This document shows, piece by piece, positions 30,402-39,738 of a stretch of 64,000 nucleotides of DNA. Both the position numbers and the translations under genes were made by a program. Positions within the stretch are counted from its first letter, which is position 1. Each line of letters begins with the position of its first letter. The stretch spans positions 5,134,798 to 5,198,797 of the forward strand of contig NZ_CP026498.1 of the NCBI RefSeq assembly GCF_002953255.1, in the 5' to 3' direction. The DNA is from Streptomyces sp. CB01881 (GTDB lineage: Bacteria > Actinomycetota > Actinomycetes > Streptomycetales > Streptomycetaceae). Below the pieces are notes generated by a model. The model made no database searches, was not told the origin of the DNA, and saw only the letters and a list, made by a program, of their open reading frames with translations.

Positions 30402-31072
30402 GGGGTGCACTCCTCGTAGCGGGACGGGTCGGTGATGCCTTCTGTTGCGGCCAGGGCGGCCCCGGTCCGGGCGGCCTCCTCGACCCGGGCGGCCAGGTGG
30501 CGGACCAGCTCGATCAGCACCTGCTTGCTCGACTCCCGGTCGCGCGCGTCGCAGTCCACCAGCGGGACGTCGGCGGGCAGGTCGAGCGCCTCCCGGACCT
30601 GCTCCAGCGTGTGGGTCGGCCCGCCGAAGTTGTTCCGGGCCACGATGAACGGCGTGCCGTGGTGCTCCAGCCGGTCGATGGCGTACCAGGACTCCTCCAG
30701 CCGCCGGGTGTCCACCAGCACGACCGCGCCGAGGGCACCGCTGAACAGGCGGTCCCAGAGGAACCAGAAACGCTCCTGGCCGGGCGCGCCGAACAGGTAG
30801 AGCACCTGGCTGGCGGAGAGCGTGATCCGGCCGAAGTCGAAGGCCACCGTGGTGGACCGCTTGCCCCAGGCACCCGAGGGGTCGTCGATCCCCTCGCCCG
30901 CCTTGGTCATGGTCTCCTCGGTGTTCAGCGGACGGATCTCGCTGACCGCGCCGACCAGCGTGGTCTTGCCCACGCCGAAGCCGCCGACCACGACGATCTT
31001 CAGCGCGTTGTCGGCGGTGCCGCGCAGCGGGGTGCGCCGGGCCGCCGGTGCCTCAGAGCCGTTGGAGTCCAT
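30398..31072 (-). CDS. cvnD: Conservon GTPase CvnD
   Basis: A 224-aa small Ras-like GTPase of the MglA/CvnD type. The P-loop is GGFGVGKTT (about residues 30-38), the switch II region is FGAPGQERFWFLWDRL (about 94-109, DxxG replaced by GAPG as in this family), and the base-recognition segment is ARNNFGG. Conservon GTPases pair with the roadblock protein CvnB and the kinase-like CvnA at the membrane. It overlaps cvnC by 20 bp upstream and the P450 by 4 bp downstream, a tightly coupled operon. Confidence 0.92.
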   Translation of the reverse strand: MDSNGSEAPAARRTPLRGTADNALKIVVVGGFGVGKTTLVGAVSEIRPLNTEETMTKAGEGIDDPSGAWGKRSTTVAFDFGRITLSASQVLYLFGAPGQERFWFLWDRLFSGALGAVVLVDTRRLEESWYAIDRLEHHGTPFIVARNNFGGPTHTLEQVREALDLPADVPLVDCDARDRESSKQVLIELVRHLAARVEEAARTGAALAATEGITDPSRYEECTP

Positions 31073-31421
31073 GCAGCACCTGCTTCAGCGTGTCGAGATC
31101 GGGCAGCCGGGCCTTGTTGGGCGCGAACCGCGGGTGGCGGGCGGTGATCGCCCCGGTCTCCAGCAGGTCGCCGAGCAGGATCTTCACCACCGACACCGGC
31201 AGCGACAGTTCCGCGGCGACCTCGACGACGGCGGTCGGGGCCTCGCACATCCGCAGGATGCGGGCGTGCTCCGACTGCATGCCCGAGGCCGGCTCCCGCT
31301 CGGCGACGATCAGGGTGACCAGGTCGAAGGCGTTCTCCGGGGACCGGCTGCGGCCCCGGGTGATGGTGTAGAGACGGTCCGGGTCGTCGTCACGGCCCGG
31401 CATGACCGGCCGCCCGGTCAT
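31053..31421 (-). CDS. cvnC: Conservon protein CvnC (DUF742)
   Basis: A 122-aa DUF742 protein. Recognisable segments are DRLYTITRGRSRS near the N-terminus, AEREPASGMQSEHARIL in the middle and a winged-helix-like VEVAAELSLPVSVVKILLGDL. Members sit between CvnB and CvnD in every conservon; their exact biochemical role is unclear. ATG 31421 overlaps the cvnB stop as ATGA. Confidence 0.92.
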   Translation of the reverse strand: MTGRPVMPGRDDDPDRLYTITRGRSRSPENAFDLVTLIVAEREPASGMQSEHARILRMCEAPTAVVEVAAELSLPVSVVKILLGDLLETGAITARHPRFAPNKARLPDLDTLKQVLHGLQRL

Positions 31422-31861
31422 GCCCGGGCACTCTCGCGGTCCGCGGGCGCCGGGCCGGCCACGTCCTCACGGGCCGGGGCGCTCAGGTGCACGCCGATCT
31501 GCTCGATCAGACCGTGCATGTTGTGGCCGACCACGCCCACGTCCGCGTCGTCGTCGGTCACCACGGCGAGGTGGGCGCCCTCGCCGGCCGCCACGATGCA
31601 GAGGATGCCGCCGTGGAACTCGGTCATCGACTGCCGTACGCCGCCGCTGCCGTCGCCGAACTCGATCGAGGCGCCGTGCGCCAGGCTCTGCATGCCGGAG
31701 GCTATCGCCGCCAGCTGGTCCGCCTGGTCGGCGTCGAGGCCCGCGGTGTGGCAGAGCTTCAGGCCGTCGGCGGAGAGCACCAGGGCGTGCCGGGTGCCGG
31801 GGGTGGCCGTCAGCAGGTTTTCCAACAGCCAGTCGAGGTCACGGTCGGTGGCGCTGCTCAT
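31418..31861 (-). CDS. cvnB: Conservon roadblock/LC7 protein CvnB
   Basis: A 147-aa roadblock/LC7-domain protein. The domain begins at LDWLLENLLTATPGTRHALV (residues 9-28) and includes SADGLKLCHTAGLD and FHGGILCIVAAGEGAHLAVV. Roadblock proteins act as partners of small GTPases such as CvnD. ATG 31861 overlaps the cvnA stop by 4 bp. Length is normal. Confidence 0.93.
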   Translation of the reverse strand: MSSATDRDLDWLLENLLTATPGTRHALVLSADGLKLCHTAGLDADQADQLAAIASGMQSLAHGASIEFGDGSGGVRQSMTEFHGGILCIVAAGEGAHLAVVTDDDADVGVVGHNMHGLIEQIGVHLSAPAREDVAGPAPADRESARA

Positions 31862-33537
31862 GAGGAGTCCTTCTCGGTGACGACGGGGGAAGCGTCGGGT
31901 GTGGTGGTGGGTGCACCGCCCTTGGCCTGCTGGGCGGCGCGACGGAAGGCGCCGAACCGGGCGGCGGCGCTCGCCGCGTCGGCACGGGCGGGCTTGGCGG
32001 CGGGGGCCGCCGGGGCGGTGGTGGCGAGCGTCTGCCCGCGGCGGCGCTGCGGCAGGCCGCTGTCGGTGACCGGCACGTGCGTCTCGGCCCGGTCGGCCGG
32101 GGCGGGAGCGGCCGGCACGGCGGGGGCCGGCACGGCGGGTGCTGCGGGCAGGGAGCGTGCGGGAGCGAGGGCGGGCGTGAGGGCCGGGGTGAGCGCGGGG
32201 CGCGCGGGAACCGGCACGGCCGGCCGGTCCGGTACGGGCTCCGGGGCGGGCTCCGGTGCGGGGTGCGTCACCAGCTGCTGCGGGATCAGCATCACCACCC
32301 CGGTACCGCCGCGTGCCGACGGCCGGAACGAGATCTGCAACCCGTGCTTGCGGGCCAGCGCACCGACCACCGCGAGGCCGAGCCTGGTACCCGCCGAGAG
32401 CGTGGTGAGGTCCAGCGGCTCGGCGGAGACGGCCCGCTCGGCCCGGCGCAGCCAACTGTCGCTCAGGCCGAGTCCGCTGTCCTCCACGGTGACCGCCAGC
32501 CCGGCCGGCACCTCCTCGACGTAGACGTGCACCTCGGCCGGCGGGGCGGAGAAGTTGGTGGCGTTGTCGAGCAGTTCGGCGAGCGCGTGCATCACGCCCT
32601 CGGCGGCGAACCCGGCCACGGCGGCGGCGCTGGCGTTGTGCAGCCGGACCCGCTGGTAGGCGCCGATCCGGCCGAGCGCGCCGCGCAGCACCGACTCCAC
32701 CGCGATCGGCTTGGCCCAGCGCCGGCCCGATCGGGCGCCGGTGAGCACCGCGATGCTGTCGGCCATCCGGCCCGCCTGCGCGGTGGAGTGGTCCAGCCGC
32801 AGCAGGTCGCCGAGGACCTCCTCGTCGTGCCGGTGCTGCATCTCGCGCAGCTCGGCGTGCATGCTCGTGGCCAGCGCCTGGACCCGCCCGGCCGCGGTCG
32901 CGCAGACCGCGAGGGCAGCGGCCCGCAGGCGCTCGCCGCGGCCGACCTCCTCGGCGACGGCGCGCAGCAGCGCGTACTGGGGGTGCTTGCGGTGTGCGGC
33001 CAGCGCACTGTCGACGGACGCGCCGCCGCGGAGCCTCTTCACCACCTCGGGCAGCACCTCGTCGGCCAGCCGCTCCAGCTGGGCTCGCTCGGCCCGCTCC
33101 GCCTCGGCCTCCTCCCGCACCCGGGCCAGCTCGGCCTGCGCGGCGGTGAGGTCGGCCCGGGCCTGCGCGAGCTCGGACCGGGCGGTGTCGCGCTCGGCCT
33201 TCGCCGCGGCGGCCCGCTCCCGGGCGGCCGTCTCGGCCTGCCTGGCCGTACCGGCCACGACCAGCGCCGCCATGGCCTCGTCGTCCTTCGCGGCGAGCCC
33301 GGCGGCCAGCCGGCGGGCGCGCTCAGTGGCGGAGGCCGCCAGCCCGACGGCGATCAGCCAGAGCGCGGCGACCGCGCCGACCGCGGCCGCGGTCAGCGGC
33401 TGGTGGGCCGCCGAGGCCCGGCTGATCCCGATCGGGGCGACGACCAGCGCCAACAGGACCGCCCCCGCCGTGAGGGCCGCGGTGCGCGCGGCGGGCCGAC
33501 GGCCCGGCCCGCCTTCGGGGCTGGTGCGTTCTGTCAT
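31858..33537 (-). CDS. cvnA: Conservon sensor kinase-like protein CvnA
   Basis: A 559-aa membrane protein. Two transmembrane helices (about 19-40 and 45-66) are followed by a long Ala/Arg/Glu-rich coiled coil (about 70-170). A helical segment with LLRLDHSTAQAGRMAD comes next, then a HATPase domain: N-box ELLDNATNFS, G1 VEDSGLGLSD and G2 GTRLGLAVVGALARKHG (about 290-410). The last ~145 residues are a Pro/Ala-rich tail. The His in LDHST sits where conservon kinases keep an H-box-like residue. ATG 33537 has GAGGAC 8 nt upstream. It heads the operon cvnABCD plus two P450s; a good promoter lies at 33669-33696. Confidence 0.9.
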   Translation of the reverse strand: MTERTSPEGGPGRRPAARTAALTAGAVLLALVVAPIGISRASAAHQPLTAAAVGAVAALWLIAVGLAASATERARRLAAGLAAKDDEAMAALVVAGTARQAETAARERAAAAKAERDTARSELAQARADLTAAQAELARVREEAEAERAERAQLERLADEVLPEVVKRLRGGASVDSALAAHRKHPQYALLRAVAEEVGRGERLRAAALAVCATAAGRVQALATSMHAELREMQHRHDEEVLGDLLRLDHSTAQAGRMADSIAVLTGARSGRRWAKPIAVESVLRGALGRIGAYQRVRLHNASAAAVAGFAAEGVMHALAELLDNATNFSAPPAEVHVYVEEVPAGLAVTVEDSGLGLSDSWLRRAERAVSAEPLDLTTLSAGTRLGLAVVGALARKHGLQISFRPSARGGTGVVMLIPQQLVTHPAPEPAPEPVPDRPAVPVPARPALTPALTPALAPARSLPAAPAVPAPAVPAAPAPADRAETHVPVTDSGLPQRRRGQTLATTAPAAPAAKPARADAASAAARFGAFRRAAQQAKGGAPTTTPDASPVVTEKDSS

Positions 33538-33668
33538 CGATGCGGTCCTCGGCAGCAGCGGCGGGCGTCGACGGGCTGACGCCGACAGCGGGGCTAGGCG
33601 AATGCGCGACCGCCCGGCCGACGTGATGAAACGTCTCCGGGCGGCTGATCGGTTCACGCAGTCGGCCG

Positions 33669-33708
33669 ATCATATCCATTCAGCTGTCGGCCTCAACTGG
33701 AGAGTTGA
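33669..33708 (-). promoter_or_regulatory. cvnA promoter with inverted repeat over the -35
   Basis: On the minus strand TTGAGG (33696-33691) and TATGAT (33674-33669) are spaced by 16 bp, a good housekeeping-sigma match. TCAACT-GGAG-AGTTGA (33693-33708) is a perfect 6-bp inverted repeat overlapping the -35, so repressor control is possible. Confidence 0.55.
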
Positions 33709-33769
33709 CGCACAGTATCGTTCGTTCACGCTTCGTGCACCGATCCGCGACCATCCCGCCGCACCTCCG

Positions 33770-34336
33770 TCAGCCCAGCGTCGCCTCCACCGCCCGGCGG
33801 ACGGCCTGGGCGTCCAGCCCGTGGCCGGCGATCACCTTGGCCCCCAGACCCTCGCCCTCCCGGAGCACCCCGAGCAGCAGGTGGCCCACCGCGATGTGAC
33901 CGGACTTCAGCCGCAGCGACTCGCGCAGCGACAGCTCCAGCACCTTCCTCGCCCGGGCCGTGAACGGGCTGCGCCGCTCCTTCGCACCCGACCGGAGCCA
34001 GCCGCGCCGACGCGACTCCGCCCCTTCCGGCGCCGCGTCCAACGCCCCCTCCCCGAACACCGACTCCACCGCCTCCCGGACGGCCTCCAGATCCACCCCG
34101 ATCGCCGCGAGTGCCTGCGCGTCGCCCCCCTCCCCCAGCAGCCGCCGCACCGCCCGCCGGGCGGTCTCGTGGTCCAGGCCCGCGTCGACCAGCACCGCGG
34201 CCGCCGGGTCGTCCGGCTCGGCCAGGATCGCCAGCAGCAGGTGCTCCGTCCCCACGTACCCGTGCCGCAGCTCCGCCGCCTCCTGCCCCGCCCGGCCCAC
34301 CACTCGTCGCGCACTCTCGGTGAAACGCTCGAACAT
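33770..34336 (-). CDS. Clp N-terminal (ClpR) domain protein
   Basis: A 188-aa protein with two Clp-N repeats like those at the N-terminus of ClpA/ClpC: the first at about 1-70 (MFERFTESARRVVGRAGQEA, GTEHLLLAIL), the second at about 125-188 (FTARARKVLELSLRESLRL, GHLLLGVLREGEG). No AAA+ domain is present. Such stand-alone proteins may bind substrates or adaptors for Clp proteases, but this is inferred. It begins 3 bp after the stop of the small HTH gene, so the pair is an operon and both should be controlled by the operators upstream of the HTH gene. Confidence 0.88.
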   Translation of the reverse strand: MFERFTESARRVVGRAGQEAAELRHGYVGTEHLLLAILAEPDDPAAAVLVDAGLDHETARRAVRRLLGEGGDAQALAAIGVDLEAVREAVESVFGEGALDAAPEGAESRRRGWLRSGAKERRSPFTARARKVLELSLRESLRLKSGHIAVGHLLLGVLREGEGLGAKVIAGHGLDAQAVRRAVEATLG

Positions 34337-34339
34337 CGC

Positions 34340-34576
34340 TCAGTCTCCGTCCCTGTCGGCTCCGACCCCACGCCGGGCGTACTTCTTGTGCACCGCCTGC
34401 CGGCTCACCCCGAGGCAGACCGCGATGTCCTGCCAGGACCACCCCTGCCCCCGGGCGTTCCCCACCTGCAGTCCCTCCAGCCGGTCCGCCAACTCGCGCA
34501 ACGCACGGACCGCCCGGAGCCCCACCGCCGGATCACGACTGCTCGCCGCGGCCGCAAGCTCTCCGTTCTCGCTCAT
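34340..34576 (-). CDS. Small HTH regulator
   Basis: A 78-aa protein. The C-terminal half holds a helix-turn-helix, WSWQDIAVCLGVSRQAVHKK (about 46-65), and the N-terminal half is a single long helix (VRALRELADRLEGL) probably for dimerisation. ATG 34576 has no ribosome-binding site: the preceding 3 bases abut a palindrome, and a -10-like TAGGTT ends 6 bp before the ATG, so a leaderless transcript is likely. It precedes the Clp-N gene by 3 bp. Autoregulation through the two GTCAACC/GGTTGAC palindromes is inferred from position. Confidence 0.85.
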   Translation of the reverse strand: MSENGELAAAASSRDPAVGLRAVRALRELADRLEGLQVGNARGQGWSWQDIAVCLGVSRQAVHKKYARRGVGADRDGD

Positions 34577-34579
34577 ACC

Positions 34580-34623
34580 GTCAACCTAGGTTGACACCCG
34601 CCATCTGTCAACCCTGGTTGACA
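34580..34623 (-). promoter_or_regulatory. Leaderless promoter covered by two palindromic operators
   Basis: GTCAACC-TA-GGTTGAC (34580-34595) and TGTCAACC-CT-GGTTGACA (34606-34623) have identical arms and centres 27 bp apart. On the minus strand the second supplies -35 TTGACA (34611-34606) and the first supplies -10 TAGGTT (34588-34583) with a 17-bp spacer. The expected transcription start falls on the A of ATG 34576. Confidence 0.7.
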
Positions 34624-34677
34624 GTCCGGCCGGGCGGGCACGACGCAACAGGGCCGGTACGGGCGGAAAAGACGAAG

Positions 34678-34712
34678 AGGCGGGGCGAGGACACGAAGTC
34701 CTCGCCCCGCCT
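34678..34712 (-). terminator. nrdJ terminator
   Basis: A perfect 15-bp stem (34678-34692 with 34698-34712) with loop ACGAA, followed on the minus strand by a T-rich stretch (CTTCGTCTTTTCC). It lies 32 bp beyond the nrdJ stop. Confidence 0.85.
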
Positions 34713-34743
34713 CAGCGGTGGATCACCGCTCGCGGGTCAGCGG

Positions 34744-37647
<2,904 letters not shown>

Positions 37648-37817
37648 TTCTCGCTCCTCCTCCTGGGCAAACGCCCAAAGTGCCCTGAAAAGTCCGGGCA
37701 CCGCTGGTTCGCTCTTCCGGTGTGCGGGCAGGCGGCGACTGCCTGTTTCCGCACGGTTTGTGGTGTTCTGTGCGCCGTTTTCGGGCGCGCGTCGACCCCG
37801 AAGGGCCGGTGTGACGG

Positions 37818-37835
37818 CCGGCCCCTGGGGGCCGG
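37818..37835 (-). terminator. Hairpin between nrdR and nrdJ
   Basis: CCGGCCCC and GGGGCCGG arms with a tiny 2-nt loop lie in the 206-bp gap between nrdR and nrdJ. They could reduce read-through or stabilise the nrdR message end. Confidence 0.3.
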
Positions 37836-37853
37836 TGTGCTGAGCCGGGCCTC

Positions 37854-38351
37854 CTAGGGCGCGGCAGCGGGGACGGGCACGCAGGTGCCGTCCGCCTCGG
37901 GGACGGGCCGTTCGGCGCGGATCTCCGCGATGGCGGCCTCGAAGTCTTCCAGTCCGTCGTACGCCTGGTAGACGCTGGCGAAGCGCAGGTAGGCGACGAC
38001 GTCGAGCTGCTTGAGCGGTCCGAGTATGGCCAGGCCCACGTCGTGGGTGGTGAGCTCGGACTTGCCGGTGCCCCGCACGCACTCCTCGACCTTCTGGCCG
38101 AGCTGGGCGAGGGCGTCCTCGGTGACCGGGCGGCCCTGACAGGCCTTGCGGACTCCGGAGATGACCTTCTCCCGGGAGAACGGCTCCGTGACGCCGCTGC
38201 GCTTGATGACCATCAGCGCGGCCGTCTCCACCGTGGTGAAGCGGCGGCTGCAGTCCGGGCACTGCCGGCGGCGGCGGATGGAGCTGCCGTCTTCGGTGGT
38301 CCGGCTGTCGACGACGCGGCTGTCGGAGTGCCGGCAGAAGGGGCAGTGCAC
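37854..38351 (-). CDS. nrdR: Transcriptional repressor NrdR
   Basis: A 165-aa nucleotide-sensing repressor of ribonucleotide reductase genes. The N-terminal zinc ribbon has CPFC (residues 3-6) and CPDC (about 31-34), followed by RRFTTVE. The ATP-cone follows (about 49-139: [20 protein letters not shown], then [11 protein letters not shown]). Length is slightly above the usual 150 because of a Pro/Ala tail. GTG 38351 has GGGAGG 9 nt upstream. It is the first gene of the nrdRJ unit and divergent from lexA; two NrdR-box-like sites lie 89-135 bp upstream. Confidence 0.96.
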   Translation of the reverse strand: MHCPFCRHSDSRVVDSRTTEDGSSIRRRRQCPDCSRRFTTVETAALMVIKRSGVTEPFSREKVISGVRKACQGRPVTEDALAQLGQKVEECVRGTGKSELTTHDVGLAILGPLKQLDVVAYLRFASVYQAYDGLEDFEAAIAEIRAERPVPEADGTCVPVPAAAP

Positions 38352-38439
38352 CTGAGGATCCCTCCCGGGCAGGACGTGCGGACTTGGTCGAGTCTATGCG
38401 AAGACGCCCCGGCCCCGCCAAGCCGATCATGCGACGTGA

Positions 38440-38486
38440 CCACTACCACTGGGCACGGTGAGGACTGTAGCCACTACATGTAGGTC
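38440..38486. promoter_or_regulatory. Pair of NrdR boxes upstream of nrdR
   Basis: CCACTACATGTAGGTC (38471-38486) matches the palindromic NrdR-box core. A weaker copy CCACTACCACTGGGCA (38440-38455) lies exactly 31 bp away. NrdR sites are known to occur in pairs separated by about three helical turns, which this fits. Confidence 0.65.
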
Positions 38487-38543
38487 TTCGGGGGAGGCGA
38501 CACCCCTGGCGTGTCGGTGCGGATTAGACTGCCGGAACCGACT

Positions 38544-38572
38544 TTGAGTCGAACATTTAATCGATGTACAAC
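38544..38572 (+). promoter_or_regulatory. Putative lexA promoter with half LexA site
   Basis: TTGAGT (38544) and TACAAC (38567) are spaced by 17 bp. CGAAC-ATTT-AATCG (38550-38563) within the spacer matches one arm of the actinobacterial SOS box. Confidence 0.45.
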
Positions 38573-38612
38573 AAAGCCTTGATCGAGTCAGCCAACTCCC
38601 GAATAATTCACT

Positions 38613-38626
38613 CGAACGTGTGTTTG
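38613..38626. promoter_or_regulatory. LexA-binding SOS box
   Basis: CGAAC-GTGT-GTTTG matches the actinobacterial consensus CGAAC-N4-GTTCG at nine of ten arm positions, 70 bp before the proposed lexA start. Autoregulation of lexA is the established arrangement. Confidence 0.75.
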
Positions 38627-38695
38627 GCGCAACCTTTCGATAGGAGGTGCCGTTGGGCTGGAAAAGGGAGAGGACAGCCGTCGAGAGGGGCCGCC

Positions 38696-39577
38696 GTGAA
38701 CACGATCGAAAGCAACACCATCCCGGTGCAGGAACACTCCCAGCTCAAGGTGGGGCAGCGCACCACGAATCAGCAGAGTGTGGACGTCAGCATGGACCGT
38801 AGCGAAGAACACCGACTCTCGGGCGCGGCCATTTCCCACCCGGGCCGCGTTCCCGACCAGCCGATCGAACACTCCCCCGCGCTGGACGACTCCCACCCCG
38901 CCCCCGCGCGCTCGATGCCGGGGCGCCCCCCCGGCATCCGCACCGACGAGGCCGGGCTGACGGAACGCCAGCGCCGCGTGATCGAGGTCATCCGGGACTC
39001 CGTCCAGCGCCGCGGCTACCCGCCGTCCATGCGCGAGATCGGCCAGGCCGTCGGCCTGTCCAGCACCTCCTCGGTCGCCCACCAGCTGATGGCCCTGGAG
39101 CGCAAGGGGTTCCTCCGCCGCGATCCGCACCGCCCGCGCGCCTACGAGGTCCGCGGCGTCGAGGTGGCCCGCCCCAACACCGCCGAGACGGCCGGGCGCC
39201 CGTCCACCTCGTACGTGCCGCTCGTCGGCCGGATCGCCGCGGGCGGTCCGATCCTGGCCGAGCAGACGGTCGAGGACGTCTTCCCGCTGCCGCGCCAGCT
39301 GGTCGGCGAGGGCGAGCTCTTCGCGCTCACCGTGCGCGGCGACTCGATGATCGAGGCAGCCATCTGCGACGGCGACTGGGTCACCGTCCGCCGCCAGCCG
39401 GTCGCCGAGAACGGCGACATCGTGGCCGCGATGATCGACGGCGAGGCCACCGTCAAGCGCCTCAAGCGCGAGGACGGCCGGATCTGGCTGATGCCGCACA
39501 ACCCCGCCTACGAGCCGATCAACGGCGACAACGCGACCATCCTGGGCAAGGTCGTCGCCGTCCTGCGCCGCCTCTGA
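38696..39577 (+). CDS. lexA: SOS repressor LexA
   Basis: A 293-aa self-cleaving repressor (S24 family). The HTH domain starts at [19 protein letters not shown] (about residue 85) with [19 protein letters not shown] as recognition region. The cleavage site is Ala-Gly in RIAAGGPIL (about 182), with catalytic Ser in GDSMIEA (about 220) and Lys in ATVKRLKRE (about 258). GTG 38696 has GAGAGGGG 5 nt upstream. This gives an ~80-residue disordered N-terminal extension; ATG 38792 would shorten it by 32 residues. The extension is longer than in the LexA proteins I know. SOS-type sites lie upstream, and nrdR is divergent. Confidence 0.95.
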   Translation: MNTIESNTIPVQEHSQLKVGQRTTNQQSVDVSMDRSEEHRLSGAAISHPGRVPDQPIEHSPALDDSHPAPARSMPGRPPGIRTDEAGLTERQRRVIEVIRDSVQRRGYPPSMREIGQAVGLSSTSSVAHQLMALERKGFLRRDPHRPRAYEVRGVEVARPNTAETAGRPSTSYVPLVGRIAAGGPILAEQTVEDVFPLPRQLVGEGELFALTVRGDSMIEAAICDGDWVTVRRQPVAENGDIVAAMIDGEATVKRLKREDGRIWLMPHNPAYEPINGDNATILGKVVAVLRRL

Positions 39578-39603
39578 GCGTCCACCACGGCACGCACCGG
39601 GAA

Positions 39604-39633
39604 GGGGCTCCACCGCGGAGTGCGGGGAGCCCC
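39604..39633 (+). terminator. lexA terminator hairpin
   Basis: GGGGCTCC (39604-39611) pairs with GGAGCCCC (39626-39633) across a 14-nt loop, 26 bp after the lexA stop. Confidence 0.5.
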
Positions 39634-39668
39634 TCCGGCGTCTGCCGGGGGCGCGCGGCCCGTCGAGG

Positions 39669-39738
39669 CGCTCAGCCCGTCCGGGGCGCTCAGCCCTCCT
39701 GCCGGAGCACGCCGCCCCTCTTCCGGTCCGCTCAGCCC
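39669..39738 (-). repeat. Repeated CGCTCAGCCC units at the dinG 3' end
   Basis: The 10-mer CGCTCAGCCC, which contains the dinG stop codon (39732-39734), recurs at 39669, 39687 and 39729. The stop triplets are spaced 18 and 42 bp, so all are in the dinG frame. Confidence 0.6.

Noticed and set aside
38352..38560. Cobalamin riboswitch before nrdRJ
   Set aside because: No conserved B12-box segment is visible, and the region is explained by NrdR and LexA sites.
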